A stretch of 64,000 bases of DNA from Clostridium sp. MD294 (GTDB lineage Bacteria > Bacillota > Clostridia > Lachnospirales > Anaerotignaceae). The position numbers were made by a program, and so were the translations under genes. This document shows, piece after piece, positions 52,590 to 62,894 of this stretch; position 1 is the stretch's first letter; each line of letters begins with the position of its first letter. Under the pieces are notes generated by a model, which made no database searches, had not been told where the DNA came from, and saw only the letters and a program-made list of their open reading frames with translations. The stretch lies in NCBI RefSeq assembly GCF_000364165.2, contig NZ_CP097810.1:558001-622000 (forward strand), given 5' to 3'.

Positions 52590-53705
52590 TTACAATTTTG
52601 CACCTTTTCTTACTATTTGAGGATTATCTGGTGTTCCGATGACTTTTTGTCCGTCTGCTAATACTACATCTTTGTCTAATATAGCATATCTTATTTCACA
52701 GCCATTACCTACACGTGTTCCTTCCATAACAACAGCATTTTCTACACTAGCATGGTCGCCTACATATACTTTTCGGAACACAACAGAATTCTCTACTTTA
52801 CTATTTATAATAGAACCACTACCTATAATAGAGTTTTTCACCTCTGCACCTGTATTATATTTTGCAGGTGGTTCATCTTTTGGTTTTGTTTCAATATAAG
52901 GATATTGATTTACAAAAGCATCCCTTACTTCTTTTTTCAAAAAGTCCATATTGGTTTTGAAATAATCTACAATACTAGAACCTACTGAACTCCAGTAACC
53001 TTCAAATTCATAACCATAAATTTTTAATGTCTTTCTTTGACGAATAATAATATCTTTTACAAAATCATATCTTCCTTCAGCATTCGCTTTCTCCAACAAG
53101 TCAATTAACAATTCTCTACCAATTACATAAATGCCTAAAGAAGCCATATTGCTTTGAGCTTGCAGAGGTTTTTCCTCAAATTCTTGTAATCTCTTATCTG
53201 TGTCCATTTGCATAATGCCATATTTAGACAAGTCTTTTCCTGACATATCTTTACAAATGACTGTAATATCTGCACCTTTTTGTTCATGATATTCCAAAAC
53301 TTTTTTGAAATCCATTTTATATACTGCATCACCAGATGCAATAATAACATATGGTGTATTGCTTCGTCTTAAAAAAGACATATTCTGATACATGGAATCG
53401 GCTGTTCCACGGAACCAGTTAGAATCTGCTCTACTAGTATAAGGTGACAGTACAAATAGACCGCCTTGTTTTCTTCCTAAATCCCACCATTTTGCAGAAC
53501 CTAAATGGTCATGCAATGAACGTGAATTATATTGTGTCAGCACTGCTACTTTTTGTACCCCAGAACTAGACATACTACTTAAAGCAAAATCTATTGCTCT
53601 ATAGCAGCTACCTACTGGAAGTGCTGCAGATGCTCTCAAATCTGTCAATGCTCCCATACGACCTTCATTATTACCGCCAGCTAAAATTACACCAATCGCT
53701 CTCAT
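52590..53705 (-). CDS. glgD: Glucose-1-phosphate adenylyltransferase, GlgD subunit
   Basis: 371 aa. Nucleotidyltransferase start [20 protein letters not shown], where the catalytic GGxGxRL loop of GlgC is degenerate, as in Firmicutes Glg[21 protein letters not shown] follows, and the C-terminal half is a left-handed beta helix ([20 protein letters not shown]). It pairs with GlgC to form ADP-glucose for glycogen synthesis and is thought to be a modulating subunit. Start overlaps the glgC stop by 4 bp. Confidence 0.95.
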   Translation of the reverse strand: MRAIGVILAGGNNEGRMGALTDLRASAALPVGSCYRAIDFALSSMSSSGVQKVAVLTQYNSRSLHDHLGSAKWWDLGRKQGGLFVLSPYTSRADSNWFRGTADSMYQNMSFLRRSNTPYVIIASGDAVYKMDFKKVLEYHEQKGADITVICKDMSGKDLSKYGIMQMDTDKRLQEFEEKPLQAQSNMASLGIYVIGRELLIDLLEKANAEGRYDFVKDIIIRQRKTLKIYGYEFEGYWSSVGSSIVDYFKTNMDFLKKEVRDAFVNQYPYIETKPKDEPPAKYNTGAEVKNSIIGSGSIINSKVENSVVFRKVYVGDHASVENAVVMEGTRVGNGCEIRYAILDKDVVLADGQKVIGTPDNPQIVRKGAKL

Positions 53706-54985
53706 AAGTTAACCTCCTCTACAATCACAGATTTACCGCTCTGCAAAACACCATCTGCAAAATCATTTTCTGTTGTTTTGCCTAACAGCACACAGTTCTT
53801 TCCAATTGTCACATTATTTGGAATAGTAGTCATGTGTCCTATTACAGTAATACCTGTATTATAAATTTTAGGTTTCATCTCATTTTCAATATTATCGCCA
53901 ACACCAATTTTTACGTTGTCACCTACTTTTGAACCTTCGTCAATGATACAACGGTCTAACTGGCTATTTTCGCCAATTACAGTATTGCCCATAATAATAG
54001 AGCCTTTTATTACAGCACCCTTTTTCACAACAACATTAGGGCCTAATATGGAGTCATATATCTCTCCATATACTTCACAGCCATCTGAAACAATACTTGT
54101 TTTTACACGAGCATCTGGTCCAGTATATTGTGGTGGTTGATGGTCTGTATTTGTATAAATTTTCCAAAAATCTTCATAAAGATTAAAATCAGGCAATGTT
54201 CTGATTAATTCCATATTTGCCTGCCAATAAGATTCGATTGTTCCAACATCTTTCCAATAGCCTTTGAAGCGATAAGCATACATTGTTTGTCCTTCTTCCA
54301 GCATACGTGGAATAATATGATTACCAAAGTCACTATCAGGGTGAATTTTGCTATCTTCAATCAATGCTTCTCTTAAACGGCTCCATGTAAAAATGTAAAT
54401 ACCCATAGACGCTAAATTACTTTTTGGTCTTTCAGGTTTTTCTTCAAATTCATAAATTCTATCGTCATCTTTTGTATTCATAATACCAAAGCGACTTGCT
54501 TCGTCCCAACCTACTTCCAAAACGGCGATAGTTGCTGCTGCCTTTTTTTCTTTATGAAAATCTAACATTGCAGCATAATCCATTTTATAAATATGGTCAC
54601 CAGAAAGTATGAGCACATATTCTGGATTATTGCTTTCGATATACTCCAAGTTTTGATAGATAGCATTTGCTGTACCCATAAACCATTCGCCAGAATCGCC
54701 ACCACCTTTTACATGTGGAGCTAATATTGTAACACCGCCTGATTTACGGTCCAAATCCCAAGGAATACCAATACCAATATGCTGATTTAAACGCAATGGT
54801 TGATATTGTGTTAATACACCTACTGTATCTACACCAGAGTTGATGCAATTACTTAAAGGAAAGTCTATAATTCTATATTTTCCCCCAAATGTAACAGCTG
54901 GCTTTGCTACATTTCTTGTCAGTACACCAAGACGGCTTCCTTGTCCACCTGCCAATAACATGGCAATCATCTCTTTCTTACGCAT
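53702..54985 (-). CDS. glgC: Glucose-1-phosphate adenylyltransferase, GlgC subunit
   Basis: 427 aa. [20 protein letters not shown] with the catalytic loop, [40 protein letters not shown] with the metal-site Asp, and a beta-helix end. Makes ADP-glucose from ATP and glucose-1-phosphate. It is translated together with glgD. glgA, glgB and glgP are not within the window on this side. Confidence 0.96.
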   Translation of the reverse strand: MRKKEMIAMLLAGGQGSRLGVLTRNVAKPAVTFGGKYRIIDFPLSNCINSGVDTVGVLTQYQPLRLNQHIGIGIPWDLDRKSGGVTILAPHVKGGGDSGEWFMGTANAIYQNLEYIESNNPEYVLILSGDHIYKMDYAAMLDFHKEKKAAATIAVLEVGWDEASRFGIMNTKDDDRIYEFEEKPERPKSNLASMGIYIFTWSRLREALIEDSKIHPDSDFGNHIIPRMLEEGQTMYAYRFKGYWKDVGTIESYWQANMELIRTLPDFNLYEDFWKIYTNTDHQPPQYTGPDARVKTSIVSDGCEVYGEIYDSILGPNVVVKKGAVIKGSIIMGNTVIGENSQLDRCIIDEGSKVGDNVKIGVGDNIENEMKPKIYNTGITVIGHMTTIPNNVTIGKNCVLLGKTTENDFADGVLQSGKSVIVEEVNL

Positions 54986-55087
54986 GTCTTATAACCCCCA
55001 ATACTTTTATAATTTTTTATAAAACTGAGACAAGCATTCGGCACAGATAAAATTGATATCTATACAAAATGATTATTGTATAATCAT

Positions 55088-55116
55088 ATTATAGCACATC
55101 TTTTTTTCATTGTAAA
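55088..55116 (-). promoter_or_regulatory. Promoter of glgCD
   Basis: Minus strand TTTACA, 17-base spacer, TATAAT, about 100 bases before the glgC ATG. Confidence 0.65.
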
Positions 55117-55376
55117 ATATCAAATATTTTTTTTATTAGAATAATGATTTTTTAACAATTTTTACTAATTTATTTTGTAAAAATAGAAATCTTTCTTCAT
55201 TTTTTTAAATTTTTTTATACATTTTTGACAATTTTTTGATTATTTTTTATCAAAATAAACAACTCTTTTTTAATATGTTATTATTTTCCATTCTATACTT
55301 TATTTTTTTCTATAAAAAATTATTCCAAAATGCTATTTTATTACTTATTTTTTAAGCCTTTTTTTCTTTTTTTTGA

Positions 55377-55405
55377 TTGCTATTACTTTTTGACTGTACT
55401 ATAAT
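55377..55405 (+). promoter_or_regulatory. Promoter of murC
   Basis: TTGCTA, 17-base spacer, TATAAT, giving a leader of about 155 bases. Confidence 0.55.
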
Positions 55406-55565
55406 AAAAAAATCAATAATAGTATTAACAATATTTTGTTATTTACAAAATCTAAAACATATTTTTTGTTATTTCCAACATAATATTTATAACAAAATTA
55501 TTTTATATGGTAAATTCTCTTTATATTATACACAATTTTGTAATAGAAAATGGGGCGATTTATTT

Positions 55566-56945
55566 ATGAAAAAAGATTTTTTAAATCAATATCAATCTGT
55601 ATATTTTATAGGTATTGGTGGTATCAGTATGTCTGGTTTAGCTGAAATATTACTTTCAAAAGGTTTTCAAGTATCTGGTACAGATATGAAAGAGTCCAAA
55701 GAAACACAACATTTACGCAGTATTGGTATAAAAGTAAACATTGGACACAAAGCAGAAAATATTACAGATGATATTCAACTAGTAATTTATACTGCAGCAA
55801 TTAAACAAGACAATGCTGAATTGATTGCTGCAAAACAAAAAAATATTACTATTATTGACAGAGCACAACTTTTAGGCATGATTATGCAGCAATATCCTTA
55901 CTCTATTGCTGTTTCAGGCACTCATGGCAAAACTACTACAACAGGTATGATTTCTGATATATTACTTTCTGCTAAAGCAGACCCTACTATTACAGTAGGT
56001 GGTATATTGCCTACTATACAAAGCAACACCAAAATAGGAGGTAATTCTTATTTTATAGCAGAAGCTTGTGAATATTTTGACAGCTTTTTACAATTCTATC
56101 CTTTTATTGGTGTTATATTAAATATTGAAGCAGACCATTTAGATTATTTCAAAAATTTAGAAAACATCAGAGCTTCTTTTCATAAATTTGCTCAAAATAT
56201 TGCACCAAACGGTACATTGATTATAAACAATACCATACCTCAATTACAGCAAATTACTGAAAATCTTTCTTGTCGCGTTGAAACAGTAGGACTAGAATAT
56301 GATGCCAACTGGAAAGCACAAAATATTACTCATGAACCAGACGGTAGAAATAGTTTTGATGTAGTTTATAACAATGTGTGTTTAGGTTGCGTACATTTAC
56401 ACATTCCTGGTGACCATAATATTACAAATGCACTTTCTGCTTTTGCCGTTGCTTATACACTTTCATTATCTACAGAAGATATTATAAAAGGGCTTGAAAA
56501 ATTTCATGGTACACAAAGACGTTTTCAAAGAAAAGGCGAAAAAAACGGTGTGATTGTTATTGACGACTATGCTCATCACCCTACAGAAATTAAGGCAACA
56601 TTATCTGCGGCCAAAAAAATTCAGCACAATACAACTTACTGTGTTTTTCAGCCTCACACCTATTCTCGCACAAAAGCATTGTTTGACTCTTTTGCAACTT
56701 CCTTTACAGACGCAGATGTTATTATTATAGCGGATATTTATGCAGCAAGAGAAAAAGACAACGGGACTATTCATGCTCAACAGCTTGCAGACGAAATCGC
56801 ACATCATAACAAAAATGCCCTGTATTGTGGCAATTTCGAACAAATTACCTCCTATTTAAATGCTCATTGTAAAAAAGGTGATTTATTATTAACAGTAGGT
56901 GCTGGTGATATTTATCGTGTTGGCGAAATGTTTTTAAATGAATAA
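55566..56945 (+). CDS. murC: UDP-N-acetylmuramate-L-alanine ligase
   Basis: 459 aa from ATG 55566, preceded by GGGGCGA; the frame is open upstream to 55377 but that part has no start signal and no MurC similarity. Mur ligase order: Rossmann IGIGGISMSGLAEILLSKGF, ATP loop SGTHGKTTTTGMISDILL, central EACEYFDSFLQFYPFIGVIL with catalytic residues, and C-terminal VIDDYAHHPTEIKATLSAAK. Adds L-Ala to UDP-MurNAc in peptidoglycan synthesis. Stand-alone here, not in a dcw cluster. Confidence 0.97.
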   Translation: MKKDFLNQYQSVYFIGIGGISMSGLAEILLSKGFQVSGTDMKESKETQHLRSIGIKVNIGHKAENITDDIQLVIYTAAIKQDNAELIAAKQKNITIIDRAQLLGMIMQQYPYSIAVSGTHGKTTTTGMISDILLSAKADPTITVGGILPTIQSNTKIGGNSYFIAEACEYFDSFLQFYPFIGVILNIEADHLDYFKNLENIRASFHKFAQNIAPNGTLIINNTIPQLQQITENLSCRVETVGLEYDANWKAQNITHEPDGRNSFDVVYNNVCLGCVHLHIPGDHNITNALSAFAVAYTLSLSTEDIIKGLEKFHGTQRRFQRKGEKNGVIVIDDYAHHPTEIKATLSAAKKIQHNTTYCVFQPHTYSRTKALFDSFATSFTDADVIIIADIYAAREKDNGTIHAQQLADEIAHHNKNALYCGNFEQITSYLNAHCKKGDLLLTVGAGDIYRVGEMFLNE

Positions 56946-57343
56946 TATGATTTTTTATAAATTTATCCACAAAGTTATCCACAGGCTGTGGATAACTTTG
57001 TGAAAATGATATAACTACTATATCTATAAAATTTAGATGATTTTTATTGTCTTTTTTTTAAATACATTTGTCTATATCATTTTAACATAATAGAAATAGA
57101 TACCATATTTTGATTATATTTCTTTTTAATATAATATATATTGTATTTTTAAAAAATAATTTTGTATATCATTTTTTTGTTTTATACACTCTATTTTTAC
57201 AAAATTTAGGGAATTTTTTATACTTTTCCACAGAAATTTTAAGTTATCCACAGAGTTATCCACAGAAAACTGCCTTTTCAAGTATTTATAATACTAACAT
57301 TTATTACACATTTTTATTATTTTTTATTCATTATTTTTTATAT
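56946..57343. other. DnaA-box cluster in the murC-alaX intergenic region
   Basis: About 400 bp between convergent genes. Five perfect TTATCCACA boxes: plus strand at 56963-56971, 56975-56983, 57244-57252 and 57256-57264; minus strand at 56987-56995. A near-match TTTTCCACA lies at 57226-57234. Boxes 2 and 3 form a perfect palindrome, arms CACAAAGTTATCCACA and its complement (56968-57002). About 220 bp of very AT-rich DNA lie between the two groups. No dnaA or dnaN is visible, so I call it a DnaA-binding region, role undetermined. Confidence 0.8.
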
Positions 57344-58498
57344 TTATTCATAATTTTCAAAAAAATATTCTATTTCTTTTCTACTGGATTGTATTTTTCC
57401 TTGTATCATTTCTTTTGTACCTCCTCCATTGCATTGCAATACAGCAGACAATTTTTGTTTTAATTCTCTCATATCTTCTTTTTGACTCATAAGTACATAA
57501 GTATATCCTGTTTTATCTTCACCAGAAAATACTGCTGCAATATCTACTTTTTGACACAATACATTTGCAAAGTGTTGTAATGCTTTTGTATTAGACACCT
57601 TTTCAAATATAATTGCTTTTTTACTATGTTGCGTTACTGTTTCTGCAATTTTTTCTAATTTCTCTTTTTCTAACAAATTTAGTTGATACTGCAATGTATC
57701 TCTTTCTGATTTTAGTTTCTGTACTGCCTTTGCAATATCTTTTATTGGCACAGAAAGCATATAAGAAATATCTTCTGCATAATTACTTTTCATATAATAG
57801 TCAAACAATGCTCTCCCCCCTGCAATCATACGCAGTCGAGTACCTCCTTTATGTGGTTCAAAAGAAAGTATTTTCACACAGCCAATTTCTCCTGTTGTTT
57901 TTGTATGAATACCACAACAAGCACAAATGTCATATTCTGGTATCTCTACAATACGAACTGTTCCTTCTAATTTCTTTTTACTTCTATACTTCAGTTTTTC
58001 CAACTCTTCTTTTGTAGGATAGTATACTTTAATTGCCTTATTATACATAACTGCTTTGTTTGTAAATATTTCTAATTTTAAAACATCATTTTTACACAGT
58101 TTTCCATCAAAATCTAATGTAATAAATTCCTTTCCCATATGAAAACCTACATTGTGGAAGCCATATTTTTTATATACTAATCCAGATAATATATGTTCTG
58201 CAGTATGATTTTGCATCAAATCAAAACGATATTGCCAATCGATTTCTCCTTTTATAACACTTCCTACTGCTATTTGATTTTTTACAGTATGGTATACAAC
58301 ACCTTGTTTTTGTTGCACATCTAATACCTGTTGTCCATTTAATGTACCTTTATCTGCTGGCTGTCCTCCTCCTTCTGGATAAAAACAAGTATCCTCTAAT
58401 ACTACATCATACCCCTTTTTGCTTTTCACACACTCTATTACTTTTGTTTCTATTTCTTTTTGGTATCCGTCAACATAATATGCTATATTTGTTTTCAA
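57344..58498 (-). CDS. Alanyl-tRNA editing protein, AlaX type with DHHA1 domain
   Basis: 384 aa from TTG 58498 (AAAGGAATG upstream); a longer frame to 58549 has no better signal. N-terminal barrel VLEDTCFYPEGGGQPADKGT, editing zinc motif HTAEHILSG, second zinc site ICACCGIHTKTTGEIG, a coiled linker (about 235-280) and a C-terminal DHHA1 domain ending with CNGGGTKEMIQGKIQ. Hydrolyses Ser- or Gly-tRNA-Ala. Like AlaRS editing plus C-Ala domains without the aminoacylation core. Follows argD by 75 bp. Confidence 0.92.
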   Translation of the reverse strand: MKTNIAYYVDGYQKEIETKVIECVKSKKGYDVVLEDTCFYPEGGGQPADKGTLNGQQVLDVQQKQGVVYHTVKNQIAVGSVIKGEIDWQYRFDLMQNHTAEHILSGLVYKKYGFHNVGFHMGKEFITLDFDGKLCKNDVLKLEIFTNKAVMYNKAIKVYYPTKEELEKLKYRSKKKLEGTVRIVEIPEYDICACCGIHTKTTGEIGCVKILSFEPHKGGTRLRMIAGGRALFDYYMKSNYAEDISYMLSVPIKDIAKAVQKLKSERDTLQYQLNLLEKEKLEKIAETVTQHSKKAIIFEKVSNTKALQHFANVLCQKVDIAAVFSGEDKTGYTYVLMSQKEDMRELKQKLSAVLQCNGGGTKEMIQGKIQSSRKEIEYFFENYE

Positions 58499-58573
58499 AA
58501 TATTACATTCCTTTCTATATAAGAAAAGCAGAGATAGTATCTCCGCCATTCCTTTTTAAATCTTTACTACTTT

Positions 58574-59770
58574 TTATTCACATTCTGTTAATGCTTCATC
58601 TAATATTTCAATCATTACATCAATATGTCTTTGTTCTGCAATCAATGCTGGCACAAAACGAATAACATCATGTCCTGCACCCACTAAAAGCAATCCTTTT
58701 TCTATACATTTATTTATGACATTTGTTGTTGGTATGCTCAACTCAATCCCCTGCATAAATCCAACACCTCTTACATCCGTAATACAATTATGTTTTTGTT
58801 GTAACTTTTTAAGCTGTTCTGTCATATAAATACCGTTTTTCTTTACATTTTCGAGTAAGCCATTTTCAAATAATTCTTTCATTACTGTCAATCCTGCTGC
58901 TGTTGCAAGAGAATTGCCTCCAAATGTAGAAGCATGATCACCAGGCTGAAATGCTTGTGCCACAAAATCTTTTGCCATCATTGCACCAATAGGTATACCA
59001 CCTGCAAGGCCTTTCGCAAATGTTGCAATATCTGGAACTACCCCTAATGTTTGATATGCAAACAAATTTCCTGTTCTACCTACGCCGCACTGTACTTCAT
59101 CAAATATAAGTAATATATCTTTTTCATCACATAATTTTCTTACTTTTTGTAAATATTGTTTATCTGCTGGCAATATGCCACCCTCACCTTGTATAGGCTC
59201 TAACAGTATTGCACAAGTTTTATCTGTTATTGCTTTTTGTAATGCTTCAAAATCATTAAATGCAACATAGTTTATATCTGGTAAAAGTGGTTCCAATCCT
59301 TTATGGTATTTGTCTTGTCCTGTTGCTGTTACTGCACCATATGTTCTGCCATGAAAAGAATGTATCATAGTAATGATTTCATTACCTGATTTTGATTTCA
59401 TTTTAGCATATTTTCTAGCTAATTTTAATGCACTTTCTATAGACTCTGCACCACTATTACAGAAAAACACTTTATCAAAATCGCTATTTGCTACTAATTT
59501 TTCTGCTAATTCAATTTGTGGCTCTGTATAATATAAATTAGAACAATGTATCAATTTCATTGCTTGCTCTGCTATTGTCTTTTCTAAGGCTTCACTAGCA
59601 TAACCTAGGCTATTTACTGCAATACCTGCAACAAAATCAATATACTTTTTTCCTTCTATGTCCCATACATACATACCATTGCCACATTCTATTGCAATAG
59701 GAAAACGGCTATATGTTTTCATTACTACCTTATTTCCCCTTGCTATGAGTTGTTCCATTTTTTCTCCCAT
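58574..59770 (-). CDS. argD: Acetylornithine aminotransferase
   Basis: 398 aa. PLP enzyme of class III: GMYVWDIEGKKYIDFVAGIA, FCNSGAESIESALKLARKYA, FHGRTYGAVTATGQDKYHKG, LIFDEVQCGVGRTGNLFAYQ, and the Lys-bearing DIATFAKGLAGGIPIGAMMA, with GDHASTFGGNSLATAAGLTV. Converts N-acetylglutamate semialdehyde to N-acetylornithine. Two ATG starts (59770 and 59758) both have purine-rich sites; I keep the longer. It follows argB by 16 bp. Confidence 0.95.
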   Translation of the reverse strand: MGEKMEQLIARGNKVVMKTYSRFPIAIECGNGMYVWDIEGKKYIDFVAGIAVNSLGYASEALEKTIAEQAMKLIHCSNLYYTEPQIELAEKLVANSDFDKVFFCNSGAESIESALKLARKYAKMKSKSGNEIITMIHSFHGRTYGAVTATGQDKYHKGLEPLLPDINYVAFNDFEALQKAITDKTCAILLEPIQGEGGILPADKQYLQKVRKLCDEKDILLIFDEVQCGVGRTGNLFAYQTLGVVPDIATFAKGLAGGIPIGAMMAKDFVAQAFQPGDHASTFGGNSLATAAGLTVMKELFENGLLENVKKNGIYMTEQLKKLQQKHNCITDVRGVGFMQGIELSIPTTNVINKCIEKGLLLVGAGHDVIRFVPALIAEQRHIDVMIEILDEALTECE

Positions 59771-59786
59771 TCACTTTCACCCTTTC

Positions 59787-60662
59787 TCATTTTTCTATCA
59801 TTGTACCAATACCCTCTGGTGTAAATACCTCTAATATCAAACAGTGTTCTACTCTACCATCTAATATATGGACATTATTTACACCCTGTCGTATTCCTTC
59901 CATGCAACACTCTACTTTTGGTATCATACCCCCTGAAATAGTACCATCATCTATCAATTTTTGTATTTTTTTAGAACTAATAAAACTCATAATAGAATTA
60001 GGGTCATCAATATCTCTCATAACACCCTCTACATCTGTCAAAAATACTAATTTTTCTGCTTTGAGAGCACCTGCAATTGCTACTGCTGCATAATCTGCAT
60101 TTATGTTATATGTTGTACCATTTTCATCTTTTCCTATAGGTGCTATAACAGGTATAAATTCATTGTTTATCAAAGATTGTACTAATGTAGGATCTACAGA
60201 AACAATATCTCCTACACAGCCATAATCAATACCATCTTTTTCAATTTTTTTAGCTTTAATAATACCGCCATCTTTTCCGCTGATGCCTACAGCTTTTACA
60301 CCTTGTGTTTCAATTTCTGTTACAATGTGTTTATTCAGCTTTCCAGACAGCACCATTTCTACAATTTCCATTGTCTTCTCATCTGTTACTCTTAATCCAT
60401 TTATAAATTTTGACTCTATATTCATTTGCTCTAAAAACGCATTAATATCTGGTCCTCCACCATGTACAATGACAGGGTGCATACCTACCAATTTCATAAG
60501 AGCAATGTCTTGTATTACAGTCTGTTTGATATTATCATTGATTAAAGCACTTCCACCATATTTTATTACTACTGTTTTATCATAAAATCTTTTGATATAA
60601 GGTAATGCCTCCATTAACGTTTTTGCCTTATCTATGTATATCTGCATAACATCTTTTTCCAT
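59787..60662 (-). CDS. argB: Acetylglutamate kinase
   Basis: 291 aa. TVVIKYGGSALINDNIKQTV, VGMHPVIVHGGGPDINAFLE, GLRVTDEKTMEIVEMVLSGK and NINADYAAVAIAGALKAEKL are standard ArgB. The N-terminal helix before the kinase fold is as in arginine-regulated hexameric ArgB proteins, so arginine feedback is likely by inference. Coupled to argD. Own promoter at 60709-60737. Confidence 0.95.
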   Translation of the reverse strand: MEKDVMQIYIDKAKTLMEALPYIKRFYDKTVVIKYGGSALINDNIKQTVIQDIALMKLVGMHPVIVHGGGPDINAFLEQMNIESKFINGLRVTDEKTMEIVEMVLSGKLNKHIVTEIETQGVKAVGISGKDGGIIKAKKIEKDGIDYGCVGDIVSVDPTLVQSLINNEFIPVIAPIGKDENGTTYNINADYAAVAIAGALKAEKLVFLTDVEGVMRDIDDPNSIMSFISSKKIQKLIDDGTISGGMIPKVECCMEGIRQGVNNVHILDGRVEHCLILEVFTPEGIGTMIEK

Positions 60663-60708
60663 ATTATGATACCCTTTCTATATTTGCTATGCTGTTATTA
60701 TTTATTTC

Positions 60709-60737
60709 ATTATAGCAATTTATTTTTTTATTCTCAA
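60709..60737 (-). promoter_or_regulatory. Promoter of argB-argD
   Basis: Minus strand TTGAGA, 17-base spacer, TATAAT, about 45 bases before argB. I see no ArgR box I would defend. Confidence 0.65.
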
Positions 60738-60792
60738 TACAAACCATTTTATTTTTTTATTATTATTGAATATATTTGTTATAATGGATATT

Positions 60793-61614
60793 TCACACTA
60801 CAATATCCATGCCATCATAAGCAAATAAAATATTATCAAGTTTCTTTTCTAATTCTTTATAATAACCATATGATTTTCCCCATATCTCATCAATATGTGT
60901 TACAATCACTTTTTTAATTCTATAAAAATTTTTCATTTCTATGATTTCATCTAATGTAAATATTTCATATTTAAATGGAGCATATTCTAGTTTCGTTCCA
61001 TCGTTTAATATACCATCATCTGAAACTAAACTAATAATTAAAACATCTGCATCAAAATATGCCTCATTATGATGAAATGGTTTGGCATTACAACAAGCGT
61101 ATATTACTTTTTTTTGACACTGTTTTATTACATAAAATGTAATATTTCTATTTGGATTATTATTAATGAAATCAATATCAATATTATCTATACAAATATG
61201 TGATGTTTCATTTACAGAAATACAGCCAAGTACATCACCATAATATTTTAGGCAATCACAGTTCATATAGTTAATATCTTTTATTACTTCTGGAAGTGCA
61301 TAAAAATCAATAGGTGTACTTTTTTCTTTTATAAAATTATATGCTATTTTTTCTACAATTCTAATTCCTTTTACATGGTCAGGGTCGCTGTGTGAAATAG
61401 AAATACGTTTTACTTCTGTTATGTTTTGTCTATTGCAAGCTACAGCAATATCTTCAGGAGTATCTATTAACATTTTTATATCATCAATATATAAACTTGG
61501 TCCTAATCGTTCATATCTTCCGCCTTTTTGTCTAGCTTCTTCACATATTTTGCATTTACAAAATGAACTTGGTATAATTGACATACCACCACTACCAACA
61601 ATTTTTAATTTCAA
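60793..61614 (-). CDS. Metallo-beta-lactamase-fold protein, PhnP-like
   Basis: 273 aa from TTG 61614, eight bases after GGAG. MKLKIVGSGGMSIIPSSFCK, a Cys-x-Cys-x2-Cys group (FCKCKICEEARQKGGRYERLG) as in PhnP/PqqB-like hydrolases, SLYIDDIKMLIDTPEDIA, then the metal loop ISHSDPDHVKGIR. The usual H-x-H-x-D-H is read H-S-D-P-D-H, so the second His is an Asp. Later His residues are in FHHNEAYFDADVLI and VTHIDEIW. Hydrolase of unknown substrate, placed between argJ and argB. Confidence 0.8.
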   Translation of the reverse strand: MKLKIVGSGGMSIIPSSFCKCKICEEARQKGGRYERLGPSLYIDDIKMLIDTPEDIAVACNRQNITEVKRISISHSDPDHVKGIRIVEKIAYNFIKEKSTPIDFYALPEVIKDINYMNCDCLKYYGDVLGCISVNETSHICIDNIDIDFINNNPNRNITFYVIKQCQKKVIYACCNAKPFHHNEAYFDADVLIISLVSDDGILNDGTKLEYAPFKYEIFTLDEIIEMKNFYRIKKVIVTHIDEIWGKSYGYYKELEKKLDNILFAYDGMDIVV

Positions 61615-61651
61615 TGTTATCACTCCTTTTATAATGAAATATTGTTATATA

Positions 61652-62872
61652 TTAAGAACGATAATCTCCATTAATACTTACATATTCATGACTTAAGTCA
61701 CACCCCCATGCTGTTGCTTTTTCATTTCCTTCTTGTATTTTAATTTCTACTACAATTTCTTTTTCACTTAATATTTCTGCTGCTTTTTGTTCATCAAAAA
61801 CAATAGGACTACCTTGTATCATTAAATCAATACTGCCTTTCGCACTATAATAAACAATATCCACTTTTTTAGTATCAAAATGAACGCCAGAATATCCCAT
61901 AGCACACAATACACGTCCCCAATTTGCATCTTGTCCATACATAGCTGTTTTAACTAAATTAGATGTAACAACAGATTTTGCCATTATTTTAGCATCTTGT
62001 TGTGTTTTTGCACCAATAACATTAACTTCTATAAATTTTGTAGCACCTTCTCCATCTCTTACTAAATCCTTTGCTAATTTTGTATTTACAGTATGGAGTG
62101 CATTTTTAAATGCTTCATAATCTGCATTTTTTTCTGTAATTTCAGTATTTCCTGCCATACCATTCGCAAGTACAATTACTGTATCATTTGTGCTAGTATC
62201 TCCATCTACAGAAACCATATTATACGTTGTTTGTATACTTTGTTTTAATATTTCATCAAGCAATTCTCTTTTGATACATACATCGCTTGTAATAAAAGCC
62301 AACATTGTAGCCATATTAGGGTGTATCATACCGCTGCCTTTTGCCATACCACCTATTGTTACTGTTTTTCCTCCAATTTCTAATTGTACTGCTATTTCTT
62401 TAGAATAGGTATCTGTTGTCATAATACCTTCTGCTGCCAAATGCCCATGCTCTAATGTTTCTCCTAATTTTGGAAAAAGCATAGCAATACCATTTTTTAC
62501 TTTTTCAATAGGAAATGTTGTACCAATAACACCTGTAGATGCTGTTAATATTTGTTCTTGTCCCACATTTAAACAGTTTGCTAATGTTTCAGCCATTTCT
62601 TGATTTGCCTTTTCTCCTTCTATTCCTGTACAAGCATTAGCGTTACCACTATTGATTACAATGCCTTTTATATATTGTTTCTGCTCCATAATTTCCATAT
62701 TACGCAATACAGAAGTTGCCTTTACTACATTTGTTGTAAAAGCTCCTGCTGCTGTTGCTGGTACATCACTTATCAATATTGCCATATCTTTACTATCTTG
62801 TTTAATGCCTACTGCACCGCCTATTGCCTTATATCCCTTTGCTGCGGTAACACCGCCTTGTATTTCATTCAT
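61652..62872 (-). CDS. argJ: Bifunctional ornithine acetyltransferase / N-acetylglutamate synthase
   Basis: 406 aa. GGVTAAKGYKAIGGAVGIKQ, INSGNANACTGIEGEKANQE, the self-cleavage region KGSGMIHPNMATMLAFITSD with the nucleophile Thr in MAT, SVDGDTSTNDTVIVLANGMA, and VKTAMYGQDANWGRVLCAMG. Transfers acetyl from N-acetylornithine to glutamate, recycling the acetyl group. Complete and canonical. A second, diverged copy lies about 430 bp upstream. Confidence 0.95.
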   Translation of the reverse strand: MNEIQGGVTAAKGYKAIGGAVGIKQDSKDMAILISDVPATAAGAFTTNVVKATSVLRNMEIMEQKQYIKGIVINSGNANACTGIEGEKANQEMAETLANCLNVGQEQILTASTGVIGTTFPIEKVKNGIAMLFPKLGETLEHGHLAAEGIMTTDTYSKEIAVQLEIGGKTVTIGGMAKGSGMIHPNMATMLAFITSDVCIKRELLDEILKQSIQTTYNMVSVDGDTSTNDTVIVLANGMAGNTEITEKNADYEAFKNALHTVNTKLAKDLVRDGEGATKFIEVNVIGAKTQQDAKIMAKSVVTSNLVKTAMYGQDANWGRVLCAMGYSGVHFDTKKVDIVYYSAKGSIDLMIQGSPIVFDEQKAAEILSEKEIVVEIKIQEGNEKATAWGCDLSHEYVSINGDYRS

Positions 62873-62894
62873 TGTTATTTCCTCCTTTTATCTT

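Larger units (their letters stand above)
55023..55565. other. AT-rich divergent region between glgC and murC
   Basis: About 540 bp. It holds the glgC promoter (55088-55116) and the murC promoter (55377-55405). Between them (about 55120-55370) is a T/A-rich stretch with no gene or repeat I can support. The in-frame codons before murC (55377-55565) are hydrophobic noise and carry no ribosome site. Confidence 0.55.

Noticed and set aside
55377-55565. Longer MurC N-terminus
   Set aside because: The extension is not MurC-like, overlaps the predicted promoter, and the ATG at 55566 has a purine-rich site and begins right before the Rossmann motif.
56946-57343. Chromosomal replication origin
   Set aside because: DnaA boxes and an AT-rich stretch fit, but no dnaA, dnaN, rpmH or gidA-type neighbours are visible and genes on both sides run mainly on the minus strand, not outward as at an origin. 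Left as a DnaA-binding site.
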